In this document: piece after piece, positions 24,701 to 33,971 of the stretch
Layout of the letters: each line of letters begins with the position of its first letter
Position numbering within the stretch: the stretch's first letter is position 1
DNA from: Datnioides undecimradiatus
Taxonomy: Eukaryota; Chordata; Actinopteri; Lobotiformes; Datnioididae
Direction: 5' to 3'
Length of the DNA: 64,000 nucleotides
NCBI GenBank assembly: GCA_008933995.1
Contig: WARS01002807.1
Span: 806,001-870,000, forward strand
Notes under the pieces: generated by a model
Seen by the model: only the letters and a program-made list of their open reading frames with translations
Database searches by the model: none
Told to the model about the DNA's origin: nothing
Program-made: the position numbers and the translations under genes

Positions 24701-27085
24701 GCGTGAGAGAGATTTTTAAACAAGCTAGAAAAGGTGGGAGCTGGAGGAGGACGGGGGAGACGCGCTGTTTTCTTCAGATGAAAGCCTTTTTCACCCAAGT
24801 GTGAGCCAATTATTTTTTCTTGTCGAGAGAAAATATGAACATCTGTGTTTGCCGTGAATCAGTGAATAATGGCACGACCACACAAGGACCTCTGAACACA
24901 AGCACACACGCTTTCCAAACACACACACAAACTCTTGCCCTGTGGGTTGGGTGACGTCATGTTTGTTGTGGGGTGGGCGGCTCCTGGCTGAAGATTAAAG
25001 ACCGACACTGCCAAAGGTGGTTTTAGGGTTTTGAAGACGGACAGAAGCACAACATTCCCACTGCATCATTGCTGGCTCCAGAGATAAGGAACTCTAAGTT
25101 GTAGCCCTGGGCCCCCAGAGGACCCTCCGACCCCTGACTGACAGGCTCAAGTAGATTTACTCCCCGGGTCACCATTAGGTCCAAGGAAAAACAACATTCT
25201 TCCACTGACTGACCATGTAACATAAAAAAACCCCACTGCCGTCATCTTTCCCGGAAGATAGTTCTGAGTTTGGGAATGTTTATGGTAAAAGAAGGAATTC
25301 CCCCCTGAGAGGATCCCACATTCAGAGAGCTGACAGGAGCCTCCGGCCTGAGATGACTCAAGATGCAGATCTCAGGACGCACCCGGCGGTTAATCCGTCC
25401 ACGCTGAGAAAACCGGGATGAAAGTAGAGCACGGCTTTCTGCGCAGGACCCTCGCCGATGCAACTGGCTGCCTGGTGGCCACAGCTATACTCCTCCAACG
25501 AGAAGCGTGTCCGCACACTGAGTCGCATAAGAAGTCCCCTCCTGATGGCACAACGCCGCTGACACGGATTCCTCTCGTTGTTTGACGCCGACATCACCAG
25601 TAAGCTTTTGTTTCGAGAGTACCAGCAAGTTTAATTCTGACATTTTGCAACGCCCCAAGAATTTTATTCAGGATCGCAAACGTCACTAAACCTCTCAGCT
25701 GAAACCTTGATGAACGAGCCTGGAAAAAGCTTCATGGCTGAGTTTCTTTCAGGGTCAGGGGAGGTAGCTGCGGAGGCCAGCTGTGTAAACTCTGCAAACA
25801 TTACTCTCTTTGTATTATTTATTTATGTGCCTTAAAGGACATAAAGCTTAATATCGGGGGGCCCGAGTCCACGTCTGAAAACCCGGCAGAGCAGAAAACT
25901 AAATCAAACCACTAACGTGACAACACAACAAGACGTCTGGCCCGGTATCGGCCAATATGTCAGCAAACCGCCACGCCGGTCAAACTGTGACGAGCGCTCT
26001 TGAACAGTTAGGGCAGTTACTGGTCCCTTTAGGCACATCCTGTCTCAATTATCCACGCCTGCACGCCTTTCTCCCTCCTACAGTCGCCTGACCCTGGCCA
26101 GAGCATGGGAAGAGCCAGCCACGCACAGTGGACAGCACAGGAAGGAATGCAAACACAAGGCACCGAGAGACGGGGCTGGCACCCAAGTTTCCAGCAAAGA
26201 CAACAACCATAAATAGCAGATGCCATGAAGCTAAAACTAAAAACAAAAGACACCCATGTGACGACCAAAGCAATTTGTCAAAGAGACGACTGCTGGAAAA
26301 GTTAGAGATGGGAGTTGGAGGCAGTCCTCCCACGGTCGCAGCCAGGGACCGGCACCATGGCAGGGCTGGGAGTGGATTGATGTGATGTCAGGCTTTAAGA
26401 GACGGTGCAGAAGAAAGACATACGGGATCGTCTTACCTGACGTGTCCCACATATTCAGCTCAATCCGGTGCTTCTCGATCTCGAAACTGGCTGTGTAGTT
26501 TTCAAACACGGTGGGCACGTAGTTCTGAAAAGGAAGGATCCGTTTTAGTCAAGAGCCCCGAGATCGGCCCGTGTTCACACAGCCGCAGGCGTCAGAGGGG
26601 TGGACTATCATGGAACATCGTGTTTGAGATGATACAGCAGACACATGAAATAACATTTCACAGCACAAGTTAGCGGCCTGTAAATCCATCTGGGGGTATT
26701 TTAGGAATCTAATGATATTAAGACAACGCCTTAAAGTTTTACGGGCAGCACTGGGGACACAGTGAAAAGTATATTTAAGACATCAAGGGGCTATTATAGT
26801 GACTTCACAGGCGCTCATTACAGTTCCCTCTCCCCCTCTGTTGCTTTATCGTTTCAGTCGTTGCGCAGGTGGATGTAACCTGCCGAACAAGTGCCGAAGT
26901 TGAGCTGATAGGCTCAACGCAGCTGCTTCTCCCTCTCCTCAAATTAAAAAAAGGACAAAGTTGAGACTTTTCGGCAGACCCACCTCTGGATAGCAGTCCT
27001 TGGCGAAAACATGCAGGAGTGCCGTCTTCCCACACTGCGTGTCCCCGACCACCACAATCTTACAGCGGCTGCCTAGACTGTCCAT
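4041..27085 (-). CDS. rnd2: Rho-related GTP-binding protein Rnd2 (five coding exons)
   Basis: Joining 27085-26984, 26524-26437, 8714-8605, 6343-6209 and 4310-4041 gives a frame-perfect 234-residue protein. All junctions are GT-AG. Rnd proteins are atypical Rho GTPases that stay GTP-bound at membranes, oppose RhoA and, for Rnd2, influence neurite growth and neuronal migration. Visible motifs are the P-loop (residues 14-21, ending CGKT), the effector segment PTVFENY (38-44), DTSG (61-64), CKLD (119-122) and a C-terminal CVLM prenylation box (231-234). The RhoA Gly14 position holds Thr16 and the Gln63 position holds Ser65, as expected for the GTPase-deficient Rnd class. The C-terminal region, with a RDVFHV..TVAS block, SRRG and KDRAKSC, fits RND2 better than RND1 or RND3. 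The start is the ATG giving the family's seven-residue lead before CKIVVVGD. Human RND2 has 227 residues. The divergent neighbour vat1 agrees with mammalian synteny. Confidence 0.96.
4311..6208 (-). other. rnd2: rnd2 intron 4
   Basis: 1.9-kb intron. It has a GGC triplet run at about 5236-5253, an 11-base G run at 5637-5647 and two CAGATG E-boxes (4372-4377, 4818-4823). The right part (about 5400-6120) is GC-rich. I see no additional exon. Confidence 0.9.
6209..6343 (-). CDS. rnd2: rnd2 coding exon 4
   Basis: Encodes residues 101-145: [15 protein letters not shown], then [11 protein letters not shown] and the Rho-insert-adjacent helix, ending VTHEQ. CKLD is the guanine-specificity motif (usual form NKxD/TKxD). 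The acceptor is CAACAG|TGG and the donor CAG|GTGAGA. Both boundaries are in phase 0. Confidence 0.96.
6344..8604 (-). other. rnd2: rnd2 intron 3
   Basis: 2.3-kb intron without a recognisable coding segment. It contains a weak CTCF-like match near 7738-7752 and an AATA-rich stretch at 8571-8597, close to exon 3. Confidence 0.9.
8605..8714 (-). CDS. rnd2: rnd2 coding exon 3
   Basis: Completes Gly64 and encodes residues 65-100: [17 protein letters not shown] through DSVIKK. This is the switch II region, in which Ser replaces the catalytic Gln of classical Rho proteins. The acceptor is CCACAG|GT and the donor AAG|GTCAGT. Confidence 0.96.
15715..15764. repeat. compound (CT)n(CA)n microsatellite
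   Basis: A CT run passes directly into a CA run of about 16 units, in rnd2 intron 2. Confidence 0.95.
15979..16004. repeat. (TA)n microsatellite
   Basis: AT dinucleotide run with one TC interruption, in rnd2 intron 2. Confidence 0.9.
16715..17110. mobile_element. AT-rich dispersed-repeat relic (AAGTA-rich type)
   Basis: An AT-rich island of about 400 bp inside GC-balanced intron. It has recurring AAGTA / AAAAGTAG / TACTTAAA motifs like the interspersed repeats of teleost genomes that read as many short AAGTA steps. It has no coding capacity. Family assignment is from memory of the general pattern only. A simple AT-rich spacer is the alternative. Confidence 0.4.
18063..18090. repeat. (ACCCC)n pentanucleotide repeat
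   Basis: About five tandem ACCCC units within a C-rich stretch starting near 18030. On the minus strand these are runs of four G. Confidence 0.9.
18244..18269. repeat. (CA)13 microsatellite
   Basis: Perfect CA run in rnd2 intron 2. Confidence 0.95.
19621..19648. repeat. (GT)14 microsatellite
   Basis: Perfect GT run in rnd2 intron 2. Confidence 0.95.
22871..22890. repeat. (CAG)n short triplet repeat
   Basis: Six to seven CAG units in rnd2 intron 2. Noncoding. Confidence 0.9.
26437..26524 (-). CDS. rnd2: rnd2 coding exon 2
   Basis: Encodes residues 35-63 plus one base of Gly64: [15 protein letters not shown] through MWDTS. This is the switch I/effector region. The acceptor is TTTTCAG|AAC and the donor is G|GTAAGA. 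Confidence 0.96.
26525..26983 (-). other. rnd2: rnd2 intron 1
   Basis: 459-bp intron between the P-loop exon and the effector exon, of moderate AT content, with nothing distinctive inside. Confidence 0.93.
26984..27085 (-). CDS. rnd2: rnd2 coding exon 1
   Basis: Encodes residues 1-34, [15 protein letters not shown] through DCYPE, including the whole P-loop. It ends in phase 0 at a GAG|GTGGGT donor. An in-frame extension upstream has no family counterpart and is taken as 5' UTR. Confidence 0.95.
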
Positions 27086-27420
27086 GGCGTGTCCGTCAGA
27101 GGTGTATTCTTGACGCGGGGATGGATTGCGTCCAGCATCCGATAAGAGACGCAGCGGAATCGAAGACGGGGAAGAAAAACGAGCAAATACATGCGCCGAC
27201 CCGGTGCGCTTTATCCAGCTCCTCCTGTCCAAGGCGCAGCTCTCAGGTCCCGCTGACAGACTCTCTCTGACTGCTCTGCTACCTAAACCAGAGGCAGGGC
27301 GCGCACAGCCCTCCCTGGAAACTGGTACTTTGATTATTGGCCACGCCTTCCTAATATTCACGTCTGAGTCCCGTCTCTGACTCAGTAGGCTGCTCTGATG
27401 GGAAATAAAAAGGTCTGACG
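27086..27420 (-). promoter_or_regulatory. rnd2: predicted rnd2 5' UTR and promoter
   Basis: Sequence immediately upstream of the rnd2 start. On the minus strand it holds a CCAAT box (ATTGG on plus, 27336-27340), a GC/CACCC-type GGCGTGGCC element beside it and an AP-1-like TGACTCA (27378-27384). No TATA box is obvious. The transcription start was not located. Confidence 0.5.
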
Positions 27421-28146
27421 GACAAATTGTTTATTGGGACCTCACCCTGTTTGTGTTCGCCTTGATGTCTCCCATTGTTTCTTTATTACAATAGTTTATA
27501 TTTGAGAAAAGCCGAATTCTATCTGAATGCCTCCAACTGTGATACAAACATTGGAGCCGGAAACGTTTAACAAAGACTTCTTTCCACATATTTCACGTCA
27601 ATATCAGATGCATAATACAAATTGGTATAAGGTGAAGTACTGCTCTCAGAAGAGCTCATTAAAACCCACTGAGACGCGCTTACTTTGCGTTATTTGCCCA
27701 TAAGACGCTCCTCAGTGGCTGCACAGTGGGTAGGGTGTCTACGTGTTGAGCAGCACACACACGTGCAGTAAAAGCACCATTATTAGAATTGTTTTTATTA
27801 TTATTTGTTTGTTAATCCAGGTGATTGCTGTCTGAAAACCCATTTCCGCCCCATTTGCTGCTGGGAAAAGCTGCATCAATACTCTGCTTCTTGATTTAGT
27901 GCCAGCGCGAGCTCTTAATGGAGATACAATAAATGCAGCGCGCGCAGATAAAAACAGTCCATCAAATGAAGCAGTCGGAGGTGACGGGGCTGTTTACGGC
28001 CTCCTCCGCCTCGCCTTCACTTGGTATTCCTCGGAGGAGCCCCGCTGAGGAGTTATTGGTTTTGTGAATGAGATAATTAAATGACGCGGCACCACGTGCC
28101 AGGACAGGTCGTACTGTTGAGTCATGTTTTGTCCCCAGAAGAGCGC

Positions 28147-28162
28147 CGCTGCCCTCTTCTGG
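28147..28162 (-). promoter_or_regulatory. candidate CTCF binding site
   Basis: The minus-strand sequence CCAGAAGAGGGCAGCG matches the core CTCF consensus (CCASYAGRKGGCASY type) with one deviation. It lies about 1.1 kb upstream of the rnd2 start in the divergent spacer. The match was made by eye. Occupancy is unknown. Confidence 0.55.
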
Positions 28163-28269
28163 ACAACTGTGGTATTACACCATGCTCATTTAGCCTAAAC
28201 ATGACATAAAACAATACACAAGAAGCTAAAATCTCAGCGCAGCACAACAAACCTGCACATTTCTGTACA

Positions 28270-28690
28270 TTGTTATCATATTGATGCTTCATGTTTTAAG
28301 TAAAAAATACTAATACAGCTACGTTTAAACTCCATTTAAACTCCTTAGTTTAATCAGGCAACACAGGATTGTTATCAGAAAAAAGGCTTAAAGTCCTTAG
28401 AGAGTGGCTTCTTAAAGAAATAACTTCATTAAATGATATTTTAAAAATGAAAAAGGTGTGAAAATAAAGATTATTAAGTTATATGCATTAATAAACACTA
28501 ATACTTCCACAATATTGATGTATCTGTGATAGGAAAATATCAGTATTAAATGGTATTTAATGATAGTATCAGCTACAGATCTACTTACAAACTACAAACT
28601 CTACTTAATAGAAGTTAAGTAGAAGTACCACAAACTCTACCTAGTACTCAAGTAAAATTACTTGATTAAATGTACTCAGTTACTTCCCCC
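28270..28690. mobile_element. AT-rich dispersed-repeat relic (AAGTA-rich type)
   Basis: AT-rich block ending in steps such as CTCAAGTAAAATTACTTG, AAATGTACTCAGTTACTT and CCCCCCAC. This resembles one end of a very common non-coding teleost repeat that reads 'AGTAACTGAGTACATTTA...' on the opposite strand. It is degenerate, with no open frame. Assignment rests on pattern memory only. Confidence 0.5.
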
Positions 28691-29112
28691 CACAGAGATT
28701 TAAAAAGCATGTTCCTAATACACCACGGTGCACACTTCCTGAGGATTAATGTACCTTGTAAACCGCTCCAGGAGCGAGGAGCAGCGAGTGTTCCCAGGTT
28801 CATAGCTGCGTTAGAATGGCTGACGGCATGTTCTGAGGATTATCCTCATTCCCAGCTGAAGTTTTTCAAACAGAGCAATCACAGTTTCTCTCAGCTCTGT
28901 TATATTAGACAGCGGACATCTCAAAACCTGAGCAAACTCAGCACGTGGAGTAAATGAGAAAATGTGATTTTTGGTCTGTCGGGCGCTCAGATCGTGGAGA
29001 AATAAATCTGTCCACAGTCACATTGTGGGGACTCACCTTCCAGGTTTGGTGCAGAGCAACCATTTGTTTTACTTCACCCAGCAGGAAGACATGGTGACAA
29101 ACAGAGACATAC

Positions 29113-29186
29113 CTTCCATAAACAAAACCACTGGACAGCATGGATCCTGACAGAAACAGCTTCCTGGACACTGGCAGCCTTATATA
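29113..29186 (-). other. TATA box, ATG and splice-donor arrangement (possible cryptic first exon)
   Basis: On the minus strand a clean TATATAA (29186-29180) is followed 39 bp later by an ATG (29141-29139), a short open stretch (MLSSGFVYG) and a GGAAG|GTATGT donor at 29112. A second donor-like TGGAAG|GTGAGT lies further on, near 29030. No product is recognised. It could be a lineage-specific transcript, an alternative upstream promoter for rnd2, or chance. Confidence 0.2.
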
Positions 29187-30715
29187 CCCTGCCACTGACA
29201 ATGAACCAAGCCTCCACCACTGTGTGGGGAAATCACCCCTGCCCCCAATGACACGACCCCTCAAAATACAAGAAATACATTAAAACACATCTATTCTGCT
29301 CTAATATAAAACCAGTCTATGAAATCCTAATTATAATCATGCATTACAATTATAATTTTAGACATACTTAACTGTGACTTAAATAGAGTGCACCCCTACA
29401 TTAACACATGGTATCTTCCAGGAACCTTTAAAATGGTGCTCGGATGCCTCAGTTACTCTTTTAGCCTGAACGCCATGGAAAGGAGACATAACAGAGGTGA
29501 GTGACCTCACCGCCAGCACTGTAATCACTCCAAACTGTTAATATCCCCAGTTTATTATAATTATTTTGACAAACTTTAAACTTAAGGAGCAAGCAACAGC
29601 CAAACTGGGCACGTGTTTGTCCTGCAGGGGCCGGCCTTCAGTTCAACTTTCACATAAAAGCACATCCCTAATACACATTTAACACCAATTTTAATAAACA
29701 CACTCAACCTATAAGCCTGTGCTTTATTTCTTTACACAGTACTGTGACATTGTGCTGCAAAAGACTGGAAATAGTGAGAACCTTCAAGCACAAGCACAAG
29801 CACAAACTGCGGATCCCATAACAAAACCATTTAATTTTAGCATTAGACAAATGGAGGTTTTGGCTTGCGCCGGGATGAGTCTCCGGGGAATGAATTAAAG
29901 TCAGACTAGTGTGAGTGTGTGTGGAAGATTCAAGGGAGCTGACCCTTCAGAGTCAAAGACACGACGAGCCAGTGCAACAGCAGGTGGCAGCATGTATGCA
30001 CAACTGCAGCAGGCTGGGTTTTGTGTGGTTCAGCCCTCCTGGACTTTTTGTGGGACCCAGATAAAAACATTTTATCATTTCATAATAATCTATAAATCTG
30101 TGTTCAGTTTGTTCCACGTTTCACTTTAATTCCACTTAAAGTCTGCAAGAAACCCATATTTACACACATAAAACAGAAATTCTCATATTAACCGTGGGTC
30201 CATTTCTCAGTTTGGTGCCGACTGTTCACCACAGTCCTCTGCCTGTGCCAGCAGGTGGGTGTACTGTTCTGCATTCCCATCAGCTGTGTAGGGTTGCGCC
30301 AAACGGTTTTGTGCTAAAAGAAGCTGTGATGGATGTGCCACTTAAACAATAAACACACCGATGCATGAACGGAGCAGACACGCCAGCCTCGGATCACTCA
30401 GTGCAAGTGCAGTGACCAGCGGTTGAGTTGGTAAGGAGCCAGGATGCGGCGACTTCTGGCTTCAGAGCTCTCAGTGTCTGTAAACTTGCCAGGGTGAATT
30501 GATTTGACTCTACAGACGACGTGAAAGTCTCAGAAGTTCTTCCAAGCTCAGCATTTTAATTTAACATCTGCAAGTGACTGCAGCTTATGTAATGCATATG
30601 CGTTATGGCACACTCTGAGGCCACCCGCTTATTTTCTTTATGGGCGCTATGGTATGAGTTTGGCGGGATACAAATCTAATGATATAAAGCACATTCGCTG
30701 AAGCGCAGTGCACTT

Positions 30716-30868
30716 AAGTACAGCGTGCACTCTGCAAAGAAGAAGGGCCTGCAGAGACTTCACTCTCTGTGCAGACTGAATACCTTTAATGTGGACGAAA
30801 CCCTGATGGTGCTGTCCCTTAAGTCCAGTTTAACCTTTTGTTTATTTCTTCATATGGGAACCTTACGG
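30716..30868 (+). mobile_element. LINE reverse-transcriptase C-terminal fragment (relic)
   Basis: In one frame this reads KYSVHSAKKKGLQRL, then a leucine/arginine stretch, TFNVDETLMVL and SLTFCLFLHMGTL. That spacing matches the C-terminal part of non-LTR retrotransposon (L2/Rex-like) ORF2 proteins, which have a KK-x-QRL-x-LRRL-x-SFNV block followed by a hydrophobic SxLTF segment. Only about 50 codons remain, with an apparent small deletion near codon 36. No endonuclease or catalytic YxDD region is present. Confidence 0.6.
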
Positions 30869-31487
30869 TGCAGAACGTTGGTTTGTTTGATATTAAAGTA
30901 GCAAAATACCTGTCACACAGTTTTCTGTAGCATTTATCTGTTGTAGGCTTTGCAGAAGGCACGGACGCTTCATTATGGCTGAAGGGTAATTCTTTAGTTT
31001 TTGTTGCAGTATATAATACATACACTGATACTTTAAATGCATTTTTCTAACAAGCTTGTGTACTTTCTGACTCCAGGTGGTCCTTTTACTGACACAAAGC
31101 ATCTGAAAACCTCTTTCACAACTTTACACGTGCAAATACTTTGCAGTAACTACCCAGATTCTCCTTTTCTGCTCCTGGTTAAGGAAGTCTGAGCGCAGGG
31201 TTGACAAAGCGGTCCCAGTGTTTGGACTTCCAAAGCAGTTGTGCAAGAACTTCACATTTCTGCTGCATGAATTGAATTTTTTGGAGGTCTTTTCCTGGAT
31301 TTTTCACTAAAATCTATTCAAAAGAAACCGCTCTGAATCCAGACAGAAGAGGGTCGAGAATAGACACACTTAACATAAGGATCTTAAGCCAAAAGAGCCT
31401 GAAACCACTGGTTTTGCAAAACGGCAGCAATGCAAGTGATTCAGCAACTTGCTAAAGGATGCTGGCTCAATGCATGAAAGAACATTT

Positions 31488-31490
<3 letters not shown>

Positions 31491-31528
<38 letters not shown>
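31491..31528. repeat. compound (TG)n(TA)n microsatellite
   Basis: A TG run of about 14 units passes into a short TA run. Confidence 0.95.
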
Positions 31529-33189
31529 AGGTAACCAGGCTGGAAAGGCCTGTAAAACATAAACACCATGGCACTTTCTGTAATAAATCATAACTGTTGA
31601 ACGTGAAGGTTTTGATATTCCCTCAATCTGCAGTAATAATTCCTGCAGGCAGCAGGATCTGCATGATTTGGCAGAACCCATCTTTCTAGATTTTCTGATA
31701 AATCCCTGCGTTTGCCCGGTTTTAATGGAAGTGAACATATCCGTGTGTTTGCGGTTCAGGCACACACACGCATCCTCAGAGACCGCCCAGACTCCCTGCA
31801 GACTCAGTCTATTTGCCTGGCAGAGTGGTGACACAGTACTTTATCCAGGCCGAATTACACCGCCGAGCAACATCATGCATTCAGTAACCTACTTAGACAA
31901 TAGAGGAAGTCTCTGAGCTGCACCAGGTGTCCGAGGCGGTGCATCTCTGTCCCTGCCTCCTACTCCTGCGCTGCTTCAACCGCAGCCATTTCCTGTGACT
32001 GATACATTCTCAAACCCTGGAGCATGTTCAGAAATGTTCCTCTTGGCTTCGCCTTTGGAGCGCGTAAAGAAAGCGTTCGCACTGCTCTTCTCCGCTAATC
32101 CTTTTTTCAGACTCCAACCTGCAGTCAGAGTTATTTTCCTGGTACATTACCACGCAGGCCCTGCCAGAGCTAATGAGGAGAGGAGCCACTCTGCGAGCAC
32201 CCACAGCACACTGATGTGCATTCAGAGTGCGGTCGGCGAGGGAGCACAGACAATCCAGCGTGTAACATTTTGCCCGTGTCAAAGCGGCAGATCAATAACG
32301 CCTGCATCCCTACATCATTAAGCCCCTGTGGGATATCGATTGGGACATTGCTGACTTTGGCCTCAGGAGTGCTGAGTGGCACTTTACGGCCACAAGGTGT
32401 CTCACCACTCCTCTCGTGGTCTCATCTCTCTTGGATGGACACTGGGCTGGTCTCTCCAGCTCTTCAGAGCTGGAAAATGTGAATAGAATCTGGTTTTCTT
32501 TGTGCGACAAACATATAAGAGACACTGGCAGTTGCATGTGTGCACCCCAAGAGTTTAAACTCCTCTCCTCTGTGGGGCTTTTGATGGAAGAGGTCAAGTC
32601 TGCCCTTATGGCTCTGGCTCCCTGTGCACAAGCTGAATAACCACAAAAGCAGGTTGTGTCGTTTAATCAAAAACTGGCGTGACCTCAACACAAACTCATA
32701 TTTTTCTGAGCTGCCTGCGCCGGGGAAGTTGCAACAATGAGCCATACGCAGGCCCAAAGTTCCTGCAGATCCTACTGTAGAATAGGCAGCATAAACAGAC
32801 GTTTCCTCTGGCTCCTGCTCCAGCACCGCAAACTACCCCGCCGCTCCACAAGCAGCAGTAAACAGACAGAAAAGAGCAAAAAAACCTTGTTTAAAGAATG
32901 AATCCATTAATTCAGGCACACTGTGTTCTGGAGATTTATCTTTTACAGCTCAAAACTGGAATGAATCCACAGTTCATGGTCCCTTCTTTTGTCTCCTAAG
33001 ATGTCATTTGTCCTATTATATTTCGCTGTATTGAGGTGTTTCCTTATTTGGCATGCTACATTTTGCATTTTGACTTCATAGTGCTTGGGGAGACTCGCAG
33101 TAATCAATTTAGATGATAGTTTTGCTGGGTTGGCTTCTGCTTTATTTGCCTTTTGGCCACAATGGACATTTTTGCAAATCACCTCTCAG

Positions 33190-33545
33190 CTTGATGTAAT
33201 ATAGGCTTATCTTATAGCCCTACCCAGACGGCCAAACCCATCCAATCACATAAGCCAATCCCTGGGTTTTATCAGCTCTCCGTGTTTTCCAGCCTGCCTC
33301 CGTCTCGTCCCACTCACACTCTCTGTCAGAGCGCGGCGTTGACAGCCACTGGCCACTGAGCAGCCCACTCTGTCGGGGTTTGTGTCTCCATCCAAGACTG
33401 CTGAAAACGAAGCTCTGACTCTCTCGCATCTTCTTTTATTTGCGAAGCAAGCGAAGCAACGAGCCACGTCCACGGCGACAGAAGCGCAACGAGCATCGCA
33501 AGTCATTTACTCAGACTCATCACTGTCTCACAGCTCCCTGCAACA
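33190..33545 (+). promoter_or_regulatory. vat1: predicted vat1 promoter and 5' UTR
   Basis: Two CCAAT boxes lie 13 bp apart (33242-33246, 33255-33259), about 290 bp upstream of the start codon. Composition becomes CpG-rich toward the ATG, and no convincing TATA box is present. A short duplication (GCGAAGCA twice, near 33441-33458) lies in the probable 5' UTR. Confidence 0.5.
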
Positions 33546-33971
33546 ATGTCTGGAGAGGACGCACCTGCCCAGCAGCAAAACGCCGTGGACCAGAAGCAGG
33601 AGACCAAACCCGCCGAGGAGCCCAAAGCCGAGCCGCCCAAGACGGAGCCCGCACCCGCCGCCGCCGCCGAAGCAGCGGCCACCCCTGCGGCGACAACCGA
33701 GAAGGTCCCCGAGGAGGAGACTTTCACCTACCGCGCCCTGGTGCTCACCGGCTACGGGGGCTATGATAAAGTCAAGCTGCAGGTGAAGAAGGGCAAGCCG
33801 GCGCTCAAGGCTGGCGAAGTCTTGGTGCGGGTCAAGGCTTGCGGGCTGAACTTCGCGGACCTGATGGCTCGGCAGGGGCTGTACGACCGGCTGCCGTCCC
33901 CGCCGGTCACCCCGGGAATGGAGTGCTCTGGGGTGGTGGAGGCTGTGGGGGAAGAAGTGACGGACAGAAAA
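33546..33971 (+). CDS. vat1: vat1 coding exon 1
   Basis: Residues 1-142: acidic/proline-rich head, then the N-terminal catalytic fold including NFADLMARQGLYDRL, ending EVTDRK in phase 0 at AAA|GTAAGC. An antisense open frame of about 210 codons over this exon is a by-product of its GC-rich codon use. Confidence 0.95.

Larger units (their letters stand above)
8715..26436 (-). other. rnd2: rnd2 intron 2 (17.7 kb)
   Basis: Very large intron between the switch I and switch II exons. I looked on both strands for a nested gene and found no domain, no exon chain and no retrocopy. It contains several microsatellites, one AT-rich repeat-derived stretch (about 16715-17110), homopolymer G/C runs (19477-19487, 23027-23038, C run near 21681) and a lot of unique sequence that could include conserved enhancers. 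Those cannot be recognised without cross-species alignment. Confidence 0.9.
27421..33189. other. intergenic spacer between divergent rnd2 and vat1
   Basis: Most of the 6.5-kb gap between the two start codons. It carries a CTCF-like motif, an AT-rich repeat relic (28270-28690), a TATA-ATG-donor arrangement on the minus strand (29113-29186), a LINE fragment (30716-30868) and a compound GT/TA microsatellite. No protein-coding gene is supported here. Confidence 0.8.

Noticed and set aside
32943-33182. 79-codon minus-strand frame with Lys/Asn-rich sequence near vat1
   Set aside because: Looked for a transposase or LINE ORF1 match; the pattern is not specific and there are no flanking repeats.
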